A stretch of 64,000 nt of DNA, taken from assembly GCA_031976175.1 (NCBI GenBank), contig DALYLR010000011.1, positions 30,183 through 94,182 of the forward strand. Direction: 5' to 3'. The stretch is from DMER01 sp003451645 (GTDB lineage: Bacteria > Pseudomonadota > Alphaproteobacteria > Micropepsales > Micropepsaceae). The number at the start of each line of letters is the position of its first letter. Position 1 is the first letter of the stretch. The position numbers were made by a program, and so were the translations under genes. The notes under the pieces were generated by a model. It saw only the letters and a list, made by a program, of their open reading frames with translations. It had not been told where the DNA came from and did no database searches. Positions 52,670 to 61,460 of this stretch are shown piece by piece.

Positions 52670-53598
52670 CCAGCATGCCGCTGGGGCCCGTTCCGCGCGC
52701 GCCACGGGAGACCTTCCAGATCTTGCGAACGGTTCTGAGCGCGATCAATCCCGACGCGCCAGAAGTGGAAGCGCGGGTCCTCATCCTTCATGCGGCCGGT
52801 GCCCCACAATCCTCGATCCATCTCTTGGACAGTCAGGCCCTTGATGGCGAGGTCTGGGAGCGGTTGAACGCTTGGACTGTGCGCCGGCTGACCTATGAGC
52901 CGATCGCCTACATACTCGGGGAACGCGAATTTTGGGGTCTAACGTTCGCTGTCTCACCCAGCGTCTTGATCCCGAGGCAAGACAGCGAGGCTGTCGTCGA
53001 GGCTGCGCTTAAACACTTAGGGGCGTCGGGCCCCAGCCGCATCCTGGACCTCGGCACCGGCTCGGGCTGCCTGCTCTTGGCTCTTTTGTCAGAGTGGCCC
53101 AAGGCAACCGGGCTTGGCGTCGATTGCTCGGATGATGCGTTGGAGGTTGCGGCGCTAAACGCGCAACGGCTTGGACTTTTGGACCGGGCGGCATTTGTCA
53201 GAGGGGACTGGGGCGAGGGGGCCGCGGGCGAATTCGACCTTGTGGTCTCAAATCCGCCATACATTCCCGATGAAGATATCGACGGATTGATGCCTGACGT
53301 GCGTGACTTTGAGCCACATTTGGCGTTGCGCGGCGGGTTAGATGGCCTTGTGGCCTATCGCCGAATCGTTGCAACTTTAAGTCAGAGAGTGGTGGACGGT
53401 AGTCACTTGATTTTTGAAGTGGGCTACAACCAGGCGGAGCTCGTGAGCAATCTTCTGATTGCAAGCGGCCTTACGGTGCTGGGAACCAATCTAGATAGTG
53501 CTGGGCATCCAAGGGCTGTCATTGCATGCAAGGGCATCCCGCATGCGGCACCGGGTGGTAACCCCACAAAAAAGGGCTTGGCCTCCCGGGCGGGATAG
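52666..53598 (+). CDS. prmC: Peptide chain release factor N5-glutamine methyltransferase
   Basis: 310 residues. SAM-dependent enzyme acting on the GGQ glutamine of RF1 and RF2. SAM loop ILDLGTGSGCLLLAL, catalytic VVSNPPYIPDED, N-terminal helical substrate-binding part (EARVLILHAAGAPQSSIHLLD), and YEPIAYILGEREFWGLTF. Directly coupled to prfA. Confidence 0.95.
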   Translation: MTSMPLGPVPRAPRETFQILRTVLSAINPDAPEVEARVLILHAAGAPQSSIHLLDSQALDGEVWERLNAWTVRRLTYEPIAYILGEREFWGLTFAVSPSVLIPRQDSEAVVEAALKHLGASGPSRILDLGTGSGCLLLALLSEWPKATGLGVDCSDDALEVAALNAQRLGLLDRAAFVRGDWGEGAAGEFDLVVSNPPYIPDEDIDGLMPDVRDFEPHLALRGGLDGLVAYRRIVATLSQRVVDGSHLIFEVGYNQAELVSNLLIASGLTVLGTNLDSAGHPRAVIACKGIPHAAPGGNPTKKGLASRAG

Positions 53599-53648
53599 CG
53601 ATAAGGTGCGATGTTCGCGTATCACGGCGTGCACCTGATCTCAGTAAC

Positions 53649-53666
53649 GCTAGCAGTTTTGCTAGC
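53649..53666. repeat. Inverted repeat downstream of prmC
   Basis: GCTAGCA-gttt-TGCTAGC, a perfect 7-base stem with a 4-base loop, 51 bases after the prmC stop. No T-run follows, so it is a weak terminator candidate or a protein-binding site. The rest of 53599-53869 shows nothing recognisable. Confidence 0.45.
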
Positions 53667-53869
53667 ATAGCTTGGGGGCGATCGGGGCACTTGATGGGGA
53701 AGCTGGACGCGTAAGGCTCTTCACGGTTTTGGACGCTGGCCTCGGTGCTCAAGCACGAGCCAGGTGTGAGTGTGTATGAGGGCGAAATCAGCAAAGGCAC
53801 AGTGCGCCGAGCCGATGACTGCTTTCAAACACGCATGAGGGTTTAGAGACAAACACAAGAAGCAAACAC

Positions 53870-54310
53870 ATGAGACCAGGTCAACAAAAGAACCGCTCGC
53901 GAGGCCGCGGGCGGCATAGCGGCGGCGGTGGCGGAAACAACAATAACAATCAACACCGCGGGCAAAACCTGCTCAGCCGGACAATGGATTCCAATGGTCC
54001 AGATGTGAAAATTCGTGGGACACCCACGCACATCTATGAAAAATACCTGCAATTGGCCCGTGATGCGCATTCAGGCGGAGATCGTGTGCAGGCGGAGAAT
54101 TATCTTCAGCACGCGGAGCATTACTACCGGTTGATCATGGCGGCTCAGGCTCAGATGCCGCAAGCGCCGCAGGGTCAGCATCGCGGGCCCAATGGCCATT
54201 CGCCGAACGGTGCCCATCAGCACGCGGACTCTGAATCCTCCGATAATGCTGAAGCGTCTGCTGCTGATGAAGACGGCGAGGCTGCGTCCGACCAACCCGC
54301 GATCGAATGA
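53870..54310 (+). CDS. DUF4167 RNA-binding-like protein
   Basis: 146 residues. N-terminal Arg/Gly/Asn tract (MRPGQQKNRSRGRGRHSGGGGG, then NNNNNQHRG), then the conserved VKIRGTPTHIYEKYLQLARDAHSGGDRVQAENYLQHAEHYYRLI, diagnostic of DUF4167, and an acidic disordered end. The basic glycine-rich head suggests RNA binding; the family is alphaproteobacterial and unstudied as far as I know. It lies between prmC and clpB, a usual position. Confidence 0.92.
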   Translation: MRPGQQKNRSRGRGRHSGGGGGNNNNNQHRGQNLLSRTMDSNGPDVKIRGTPTHIYEKYLQLARDAHSGGDRVQAENYLQHAEHYYRLIMAAQAQMPQAPQGQHRGPNGHSPNGAHQHADSESSDNAEASAADEDGEAASDQPAIE

Positions 54311-54369
54311 TCCAGGCGCGCGCCACACGACGCTCCCTGTGAAGCTGAAGCGATTTCGCGGGCGCTCGG

Positions 54370-54398
54370 CTTGCGGGAACGTAGGCTCATCCCCACAT
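54370..54398 (+). promoter_or_regulatory. Candidate RpoH (heat-shock) promoter of clpB
   Basis: CTTGCG at 54370-54375, 15 bases, then CCCCACAT at 54391-54398. This is close to the sigma-32 pattern CTTG... / CCCCAT and stands about 100 bases before the clpB start, a gene normally under sigma-32. Confidence 0.6.
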
Positions 54399-54501
54399 CC
54401 TCGCCAGAATGGCGCAATAGTGCCGTGTTAACACTGGACGTTGCCAACCTTTGCGCGCTGCTCCGGCGGGCGCATCGGACTGGGGCACGAGGAGGCTCAC
54501 C

Positions 54502-57099
54502 ATGGATGTGGAGAAAATGACGGAGCGCCTGCGCGGATTTCTGCAGGCTGCACAAGGCGTTGCGTTGCGTGGCGGCCATCAGAGGCTCTCGCCTGAGCAC
54601 CTGCTCAAATCGCTTCTGGACGATGAGGAGGGTTTGGCGGCCAGCCTGATCCAACAGGCGGGCGGGCGGCCGCAAGTGGCGCAAGACATGAACGACGCTG
54701 CGCTGCGCCGCATTCCCAAGGTCGAAGGATCTGGCGCGGGACAAGTCTTTCTTGGGCCAGAACTTGCGCGCGTGCTTGATGAGGCGGGCGATCTGTCCAA
54801 GAAAGCAGGGGATAGCTTCGTAACCGCCGAGCGTGCCTTGCAAGCATTGACCCTCGCCACGAGCACCGATGCGGGCAAGGCGCTGAAGGAAGCAGGCGTC
54901 ACCGCGCAGGCTTTAGCGACCGCAATTGCTGGCTTGCGCAAAGGGCGGACGGCTGACACGGCGACGGCGGAAAACGCCTATGAGGCACTCAAGAAATATG
55001 CGCGCGATCTGACGGAGGCGGCCCGCAATGGCAAGCTAGATCCGGTCATTGGCCGCGATGAGGAGATACGCCGCACGATCCAGGTTCTCGCCCGCCGTAC
55101 AAAGAACAACCCCGTCCTGATTGGCGAGCCCGGCGTTGGTAAGACCGCAATTGTCGAGGGCCTCGCTTTGCGCATCGTAAATGGCGATGTGCCGGAGGCC
55201 TTGCGCGACAAGACCTTGATGTCGCTCGATATGGGCTCGCTGATCGCTGGGGCCAAATTTCGCGGCGAATTTGAGGAACGCCTCAAGGCGGTGCTGACCG
55301 AAATTCAGGCGGCAGAAGGGGGCGTCATCCTATTCATCGACGAGATGCACACGCTTGTGGGCGCCGGTAAGGCTGAGGGGGCGATGGATGCCTCCAATTT
55401 GCTTAAACCTGCTTTGGCGCGAGGCGATTTGCATTGTGTAGGCGCGACTACGCTGAACGAATACCGCAAGCACGTGGAAAAGGATGCGGCCCTGGCCCGG
55501 CGCTTTCAGCCGGTCTATGTGGCCGAGCCGGCGCTCGAGGATACCGTCTCGATCTTGCGCGGCTTGAAGGAGAAGTATGAGTTGCACCATGGCGTGCGCA
55601 TCTCTGATGGCGCGTTAGTCGCTGCGGCAACGCTCTCAAACCGCTACATCACCGACCGGTTCCTGCCAGACAAGGCTATCGATCTGGTCGACGAGGCGGC
55701 CTCGCGCCTGCGCATGGCGGTTGATTCCAAGCCAGAGGAACTGGACGAACTCGACCGGCGCATCATGCAGTTCAAGATCGAGCGCGAGGCCCTGAAAAAG
55801 GAAACCGATGCGGCCTCCCGCGACCGGCTTGGCAAATTGGAGAAGGAGCTCAGCGATCTCGACCAAAAGTCGGCGGCGCTGACTTCGCGCTGGAAGGCTG
55901 AGAAGCAGAAATTGGGCTCGGCGCAGGCGCTCAAGGCCAAATTGGATCAGGCACGCAACGAACTCGACGGCGCGCAGCGCAAGGGCGATCTGGCGCGCGC
56001 GGGCGAGCTTGCTTATGGCGTGATCCCAGGGCTCGAGAAGCAACTCAAGGCAATGGAGTCGGAAGGCAGCGGCGGCCTCGTGCATGAGGTCGTCACGGAC
56101 GAGCACATCGCGCAGGTCGTCTCGCGCTGGACCGGCGTGCCTGTCGATAAAATGCTCGCTGGTGAAAAGGAAAAGCTGCTCGGCATGGAGAAGTCCATCG
56201 GGCGCCGTGTCGTTGGGCAGGAGGAGGCCGTGCATGCCGTCTCCGCGGCTGTGCGCCGCGCGCGTGCGGGTTTGCAGGATCCCAACCGCCCCATCGGCTC
56301 GTTCATGTTTCTGGGGCCGACCGGCGTTGGCAAGACCGAGCTGACCAAGGCGCTGGCGGAGTTCCTCTTCAATGACGAGACGGCGCTGATCCGCCTCGAC
56401 ATGTCGGAGTATATGGAAAAGCACGCGGTCTCGCGCATCATTGGCGCGCCGCCAGGCTATGTCGGCTATGAGGAAGGCGGTGCGCTGACCGAAGCGGTCC
56501 GCCGACGGCCCTATCAGGTGGTCCTGTTCGACGAGATCGAAAAGGCGCATCCCGACGTGTTCAATGTGCTCTTGCAGGTCCTCGATGATGGCCGCCTGAC
56601 GGACGGGCAGGGGCGCACAGTCGACTTCAAGAACACACTCATCATTATGACGTCTAATCTGGGTGCGGACTATTTGGCCAATCAGCCTGAGGGCGAGGAC
56701 TCGTCCGCCGTGCGCGAGCAAGTGATGGATGAGGTGCGCAAGCGCTTCCGCCCTGAATTCCTGAACCGGTTGGACGAGATCATCCTGTTCCACCGTTTGG
56801 GCCGCGGCCAAATGGATGGGATCGTCAGTATTCAGACTGAACGCCTGCAGCGCCTGCTCAATGACCGCAAGATCACGCTCAAATTGGATGAGCGGGCGCG
56901 GGCCTGGCTTGCTAAGACGGGTTATGACCCGGTCTATGGCGCAAGGCCGCTCAAGCGGGTGATCCAGAAATCCTTGCAGGATGCGCTGGCTGAGCAATTG
57001 CTCGAGGGCCTCATCAAGGATGGCGACACGGTCGAAATCTCAGCCGGGGCCGATGGGCTCACCATCAATGAGCGGCCCAAGGGCGCCAAAGTGCACTGA
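54502..57099 (+). CDS. clpB: ATP-dependent disaggregase ClpB
   Basis: 865 residues from ATG at 54502, preceded by GAGGAGG. Hsp100 chaperone that solubilises aggregates with DnaK. N-terminal Clp_N domain, first AAA+ domain with Walker A at 208-216 (GEPGVGKTA), the coiled-coil middle domain with ELDRRIMQFKIEREALKKE and VPVDKMLAGEKEKLL, second AAA+ with GPTGVGKTE at 605-613, and the C-terminal D2-small domain (GARPLKRVIQ). Probably heat-inducible from the upstream sigma-32-like promoter. Confidence 0.97.
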   Translation: MDVEKMTERLRGFLQAAQGVALRGGHQRLSPEHLLKSLLDDEEGLAASLIQQAGGRPQVAQDMNDAALRRIPKVEGSGAGQVFLGPELARVLDEAGDLSKKAGDSFVTAERALQALTLATSTDAGKALKEAGVTAQALATAIAGLRKGRTADTATAENAYEALKKYARDLTEAARNGKLDPVIGRDEEIRRTIQVLARRTKNNPVLIGEPGVGKTAIVEGLALRIVNGDVPEALRDKTLMSLDMGSLIAGAKFRGEFEERLKAVLTEIQAAEGGVILFIDEMHTLVGAGKAEGAMDASNLLKPALARGDLHCVGATTLNEYRKHVEKDAALARRFQPVYVAEPALEDTVSILRGLKEKYELHHGVRISDGALVAAATLSNRYITDRFLPDKAIDLVDEAASRLRMAVDSKPEELDELDRRIMQFKIEREALKKETDAASRDRLGKLEKELSDLDQKSAALTSRWKAEKQKLGSAQALKAKLDQARNELDGAQRKGDLARAGELAYGVIPGLEKQLKAMESEGSGGLVHEVVTDEHIAQVVSRWTGVPVDKMLAGEKEKLLGMEKSIGRRVVGQEEAVHAVSAAVRRARAGLQDPNRPIGSFMFLGPTGVGKTELTKALAEFLFNDETALIRLDMSEYMEKHAVSRIIGAPPGYVGYEEGGALTEAVRRRPYQVVLFDEIEKAHPDVFNVLLQVLDDGRLTDGQGRTVDFKNTLIIMTSNLGADYLANQPEGEDSSAVREQVMDEVRKRFRPEFLNRLDEIILFHRLGRGQMDGIVSIQTERLQRLLNDRKITLKLDERARAWLAKTGYDPVYGARPLKRVIQKSLQDALAEQLLEGLIKDGDTVEISAGADGLTINERPKGAKVH

Positions 57100-57104
57100 A
57101 CTGA

Positions 57105-57278
57105 GGGCGAACAATTCGGCGCTCAACGGAATTCTTTCCGCAGGCGTTTCACGAGCCGTATTATGAGAGCTACTTGGATTGGAGCGCGCAGGACGCGTTC
57201 GCGAACTTGGGCCTAATCCCGCGCGAAACGATTCCGGCCTTTCTGTCCACGATCTATGTCTTTGAAAAGCCGAGATAA
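57105..57278 (+). pseudogene. 3' remnant of a SAM-dependent methyltransferase gene
   Basis: An open frame without any start codon, from just behind the clpB stop to TAA at 57276-57278. It reads FFPQAFHEPYYESYLDW and then DAFANLGLIPRETIPAFLST, ending VFEKPR. I recognise this as the C-terminal end of class I methyltransferases of the type that close with EPYY..Y and a conserved AFLS segment. The catalytic N-terminal part is gone. The clpB stop lies only 5 bases ahead, so a deletion fused the two. AAGGA at its end serves the GST gene. Confidence 0.55.
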
Positions 57279-57287
57279 GGACGCGCG

Positions 57288-57914
57288 ATGAGCCACTATA
57301 CGCTGCACGGTATATGGGCCTCGGGCCCGACCTACAAAGTCGCATTAATGTTGGCGCTAACCGGCGCGAAGTTTGACTATGTACATGTTGACCTTTTGAA
57401 GGGTGCGCAAAAACAGCCGGACTATGTGAAGAAAAACCCGTTCGGAGTTGTGCCCACGCTGATTAGCAATACGACCGGCCATGTCTATTGCCAATCCGGC
57501 GCCATCCTTGAACACCTGGCGCATGCGAGCGGCAAGTATCTGGGCCAAACATCCGATGAACAACACAGCGCCAAAGGATGGGTCTTATGGGGCTGGGACC
57601 GGCTTGCGCGCGGCGTGTACCGGTCTCGCGCGGCCAAATTCGGGTTCATGAAAATGCCGCCCGACGTGGCGGACCATTATCGCGCCGACGCGTTGAGCGC
57701 GCTGAAATTTCTCGACGAGCGTCTGGCGGCGCATAAGTGGATCGCGGGCGGTGCGCAACCGACCTATGCAGACATCGATCTTTACGGCGTCGTGCACTAC
57801 GTGCCGCAGGCAGGCATGGACTTGAGCGACTTCCCGCACGTCGCGGCGTGGGCCGCCAAGATCGAAGCGTTGCCGCACTTTGCGCAACCGGAGGCGCTGA
57901 TGTCCAAGGGTTAG
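57288..57914 (+). CDS. Glutathione S-transferase
   Basis: 208 residues. Thioredoxin-like N-terminal domain (MSHYTLHGIWASGPTYKVALMLALTG, NPFGVVPTLI, CQSGAILEHLA with the cis-Pro and the Ser-type glutathione site) and an all-helical C-terminal domain with YADIDLYGVVHYV. Cytoplasmic detoxification or isomerase role; the class is not resolved. The start is supported by AAGGA upstream. Confidence 0.87.
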   Translation: MSHYTLHGIWASGPTYKVALMLALTGAKFDYVHVDLLKGAQKQPDYVKKNPFGVVPTLISNTTGHVYCQSGAILEHLAHASGKYLGQTSDEQHSAKGWVLWGWDRLARGVYRSRAAKFGFMKMPPDVADHYRADALSALKFLDERLAAHKWIAGGAQPTYADIDLYGVVHYVPQAGMDLSDFPHVAAWAAKIEALPHFAQPEALMSKG

Positions 57915-57920
57915 GTCTCG

Positions 57921-58214
57921 TCAGCGCGCCAACGCGTTGCGGACTTGAGCCGGAATTTTTCCGATGGCCTTCAAATAGGACCGTGCGGTGGCGTCGGGCT
58001 GCCGGACGCCCTGTTCCCAACTTTGAACCGTGCGCAGTGGAATGCCATATGCGTCGGCGAATTGCTCTTGCGATAGACCCAACATTGCCCGCGTTGCCTT
58101 GACCCCGATCGCCTCGACGGCTCGGACGCGGGCGACAGAGCAGTCTCCTTTGACGAAGCGAATGCCTTGCTCTGCGGCTCTGATCAGGCTCTTGCTCGCC
58201 TGAAAACGGCCGGC
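57921..58214 (-). pseudogene. XRE-family HTH protein lacking a usable start
   Basis: The frame follows directly on the TAG of the TonB-C gene and ends TGA at 57921-57923. It encodes ASKSLIRAAEQGIRFVKGD, then RAMLGLSQEQFADAYGIPLR, TVQSWEQGVRQPDATARS and YLKAIGK, a full XRE-type antitoxin of the short HTH class. No ATG, GTG or TTG occurs ahead of the HTH; the first ATG is within it. So the gene has lost its start, uses a rare codon such as CTG, or is read by stop-codon readthrough. The toxin partner normally found upstream is absent, so this looks like a leftover of a toxin-antitoxin pair. Confidence 0.6.
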
Positions 58215-59318
58215 CTACCAGGCCTGCAAGAGCTTGAACGTGGCACCGGGGGCGCCGTCAACGAGCAGGTAGCAGACCCCAGCAGAGTCCGGTACGGACC
58301 ATTCTGCTTTGTCGTTGACGGTGTCACTCATGATCTTGGTGGTGCAGGTCAGCTTGAAAGTCCCCACATCGCCTTGGATGTCTGCGAATGCAAAGGTCCG
58401 CCGGATCAGGCGATGTCTCCACCCATTTTTGCCTGCACCAAGCGGCCCGATCGTTGCTGGGACGGCCATGGTCCCGGGGACGCTTGCAACACGGATGACC
58501 TCGGCCTCGAGTGCGTCCAGGGTCGGCTGCGCAATGATATCATCACCCGATTGCGGCGGCTGCGGCTTTGGCTTGCCGCAGAGCACGGGCGCATAGCCTC
58601 CGGCTTCGATGGACAACAAGTGAAAAAGTCTATTTGCGCGCGCAGCGTCAGCTGGCTCAAGAAATTCCCCGTCCGCAAAGGCAGCCCGACCGGCGTGAAG
58701 GTGGGCGCGTGGATAGTTTTTCGCTACGTAATAGGCGGTCGCAAGCATCAAAGAGAATTTGGATTGTTCGTAGAGGTTCATTGAATTTTTGCCATCGACG
58801 CCCGCAAGTGCGGCCTCCAGGATGGTAATCGCCTTGGCGGCTTCGCCATTAAGCAACGCCCGCCGCGCTGTCTGGTATTGCTCCACTGCAAGGGCGTGCT
58901 CAGCGCTAGGTTTCGGCTCCTTTGGAAAGCGAAACTCGAAGGACGCGCGCTGCGTATACTGTGTGATCGCAACCCCATTGAGGGTGGCCGGCTGATATCG
59001 CCAAGACCGCACTGCCTTTTCGGCGGCGTCCACAAAAGCCTGTGACCCTAGCCGGTCAGACAATTCCAACTCTTGAACCTCTCCCGCTTGTGAAACGTGA
59101 AAGTCAAATACCACCCACCCCTCGCCAAGCTGCTCCTCCATGCCCTTCGGATAGGATGGCGCGGTCTTCTGTATCGCCTTGGCAGGAACAAACCCTGGCA
59201 AAAGGGCCGTTTGGCCGTCGAAGCTCGTGAGGCAGGTGAAGGGATCGTTCAATGCACGCGCATGCGTCTGTCCTTGCATTGATGCCAACAATGCCACTGC
59301 CATAGCTAAGAAGCGCAT
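58215..59318 (-). CDS. Exported TonB-C domain protein with helical repeats
   Basis: 367 residues from ATG at 59318 with signal peptide MRFLAMAVALLASMQGQTHA. Residues about 45-130 match the TonB C-terminal domain (KTAPSYPKGMEEQLGEGWVVFDFHVSQAGEVQELELSD...AAEKAVRSWRYQPA). A helical part with ARRALLNGEAAKAITILEAALAG resembles TPRs. The last 90 residues contain four cysteines. There is no inner-membrane anchor plus ExbD-type energy link, so it is not a classical TonB. Function unknown. Confidence 0.75.
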   Translation of the reverse strand: MRFLAMAVALLASMQGQTHARALNDPFTCLTSFDGQTALLPGFVPAKAIQKTAPSYPKGMEEQLGEGWVVFDFHVSQAGEVQELELSDRLGSQAFVDAAEKAVRSWRYQPATLNGVAITQYTQRASFEFRFPKEPKPSAEHALAVEQYQTARRALLNGEAAKAITILEAALAGVDGKNSMNLYEQSKFSLMLATAYYVAKNYPRAHLHAGRAAFADGEFLEPADAARANRLFHLLSIEAGGYAPVLCGKPKPQPPQSGDDIIAQPTLDALEAEVIRVASVPGTMAVPATIGPLGAGKNGWRHRLIRRTFAFADIQGDVGTFKLTCTTKIMSDTVNDKAEWSVPDSAGVCYLLVDGAPGATFKLLQAW

Positions 59319-59485
59319 GAATACTCGTCCCCCACAAAGCCCGGCGAGACTATACCCCCCTTTTCTCAATACACTCAATGGTGACTGTGTTGCTGGCATG
59401 CAACCGATCATAAAGTCTCAGGCCGAACATGCGGGTAGGGGAGCGACACTGCTTGGTGTAAGATAGGGGACGGGGGAGCACTACC

Positions 59486-60862
59486 ATGAACTCGGCAAAA
59501 CGCGCGTGTCGCGCAATCTTGTTGGCGATGGGGATATTCTTTGCTTCGGCTTGCGTAGCGGCTGAACCCCCGCGTGAATTGTCCATCGTCATGGTGGGCG
59601 ACACGGGCTTCAATGCAAGCATGGAGCCTGTTCATCCCGAGTATGGCACCAAGCTGGGCAGCAGGATTGCCTTTGGAGACGCGATCGCAAACATCCGTGG
59701 CCTGATCGATGGGCAGATCAACTTCGCCAATCTGGAAACCGTCGTCACCGACCGCAATGACCTAGCGGCCCTGCCCAAGACCTTCAACTTCCGCACGCAC
59801 CCCCAAGCGATCCGGCAATTGCTGGGTTCTGGGATCAATGTGTTCTCCGCCGCTAACAACCACGCCATGGATTTTGGCGTCGAGGGGGCCAAGGAAACAT
59901 TGCGCCATTTGGCCGGTCTGGAAGCGCATGGTCTCATCGCCTATCCGGGCTTGGGCTTTGGCGGAGTCTCTGCGTCCACCGCCCATGTGCTGGTGTGGGA
60001 AGGCGATCGCTTCCGCCGCTTCGATCCTGTGAGCGATATCGCCCCGCCCCTTGTGCCTCCCGCACTCACGCTGGAGCCAGCATGGCTGAAGGCGCGGCGC
60101 ACGCCTGACTTTGCGGTGGCCATTGGCGCCATTGGCATTGGCGGGCAGGCCCTGCCACCGGGGGAGGAGCGGGCGGGCCAGCTGTCCTACATTGATGGTC
60201 AGGATTTCGTGGACACGCTGGATCGCTTGCGCGTGGCGCGCGCTAATTTCCGAATCCTCTCCGCGCATTATGGCCGCGAGAATGATCCGCTGACTGATCA
60301 AAACGCGGTCCAGCGCTTTCGCAGGGCAGCCGTCCTTGCGGGCGGCGTCGATCTTGTCATCGGCCATCATCAGCATGTCGTGGCTGGGGTGGAACTGGTT
60401 GACGGCAAAGCGATCTTCTACGGACTTGGCAATTTCCTCCACTTCGGCACGCGCAGCCTGAGCGGCAATGGCATCTGCCGCGATTATGGTTTGCTGGCCA
60501 AGGCCCATTACACGATCGGCCCCGACCGCGAGCCCGTGCTGCAAGCCCTGCAAGCGATTGCCCTGGAAGGCACCCATCGTCAGCCAAAACCAATGCCTCC
60601 GGCGCCAGGCAAGATGCGCATGTTGGTCTTGAACCACCTGGCGGAACAATTCGACCGCCCGCAAGAGCGTGCGCGTGGTGTGCGCTTTACACCGCAGGCT
60701 GATGGCAGCGGTCTTTTTTGTGTGCGCGGTGCGGCAGTGCTAGGCGGCCGCATCGGTGCCCTGTGCCGTGACTACCAAGAGCCCGCTTACCCCGACGAAA
60801 AGACGCTAGCCGCAATCCGCGCCTCGTGCCGCTCGCAGGCCGTGGCTCAACTGGAAGAGTAG
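59486..60862 (+). CDS. CapA-family (poly-gamma-glutamate capsule type) exported protein
   Basis: 458 residues with a signal peptide (AILLAMGIFFASACVAA). Calcineurin-like fold as in CapA: IVMVGDTGFNASMEP at the start, NLETVVTD, FSAANNHAMDFGVEGAKETL, SAHYGREND and VIGHHQHVVAGVELVDGKAIFYGLGNF, with the metal-binding Asp/Asn/His residues present. In Bacillus CapA assists poly-gamma-glutamate; here no capB/capC are seen, so only the fold and export are supported. Confidence 0.83.
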   Translation: MNSAKRACRAILLAMGIFFASACVAAEPPRELSIVMVGDTGFNASMEPVHPEYGTKLGSRIAFGDAIANIRGLIDGQINFANLETVVTDRNDLAALPKTFNFRTHPQAIRQLLGSGINVFSAANNHAMDFGVEGAKETLRHLAGLEAHGLIAYPGLGFGGVSASTAHVLVWEGDRFRRFDPVSDIAPPLVPPALTLEPAWLKARRTPDFAVAIGAIGIGGQALPPGEERAGQLSYIDGQDFVDTLDRLRVARANFRILSAHYGRENDPLTDQNAVQRFRRAAVLAGGVDLVIGHHQHVVAGVELVDGKAIFYGLGNFLHFGTRSLSGNGICRDYGLLAKAHYTIGPDREPVLQALQAIALEGTHRQPKPMPPAPGKMRMLVLNHLAEQFDRPQERARGVRFTPQADGSGLFCVRGAAVLGGRIGALCRDYQEPAYPDEKTLAAIRASCRSQAVAQLEE

Positions 60863-60870
60863 CGCCATAC

Positions 60871-61377
60871 TCAGCGAAACGGACACTGAGCCAGAGCCTG
60901 CTTCAGAGGCTCGGGGCTCGGTGCATTGGGCCAGCGAAGGACTTGGCCGCCAACGGTCACAATGATGGACTGCGCGGATGCCAAAGCCTCGGCCGCGCGT
61001 CCAGCGTCAGTGCCTTTGGCGGTGTAGATTTCTTGCGTGCCTGCCGCAGCGTCAGGCTCTGCCACCACGTCCAAGACCGTCTGGGGTGGCGCGGTCTCAA
61101 GGCGGATTGACACAGTTTCGGGCGTGGCGCTTGCGCGGTCCGCGCTGAATTTGGTGAAGGCCTCAAAGCCGAGTGGTCCAAACCCGATCTGCAGCTGAGG
61201 GCCAGAGAAGACGCTGCATGAGTAGCGCAAGAACGCTCCTGGCCGGTCTGGAGGGGCGGTCAGTTCAGCGACCGCCTCGCGCTGTTGGAGAAGATTGGTC
61301 TGTTCGCTCGCGTGCCAGGCATTGGCAGGGCAGGCGCAGATGACGGCATAACTGGCGAGGGCGAGGGACAAGCGCAT
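60871..61377 (-). CDS. Exported protein of unknown function
   Basis: 168 residues from ATG at 61377 with signal peptide MRLSLALASYAVICACPANA. Cysteines at YSCSVFSG and near the end (AQCPFR). The mature part is Ala/Thr/Glu-rich with alternating strands. No family recognised. Convergent with the CapA-like gene. Confidence 0.65.
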   Translation of the reverse strand: MRLSLALASYAVICACPANAWHASEQTNLLQQREAVAELTAPPDRPGAFLRYSCSVFSGPQLQIGFGPLGFEAFTKFSADRASATPETVSIRLETAPPQTVLDVVAEPDAAAGTQEIYTAKGTDAGRAAEALASAQSIIVTVGGQVLRWPNAPSPEPLKQALAQCPFR

Positions 61378-61460
61378 CAATGCAAAGTGCCACAATTGCC
61401 CTTATGTGGCGAGACCTCTTCGGGCGAACATCGCGCTCGCCCGAAGAGCACATGACGCAT

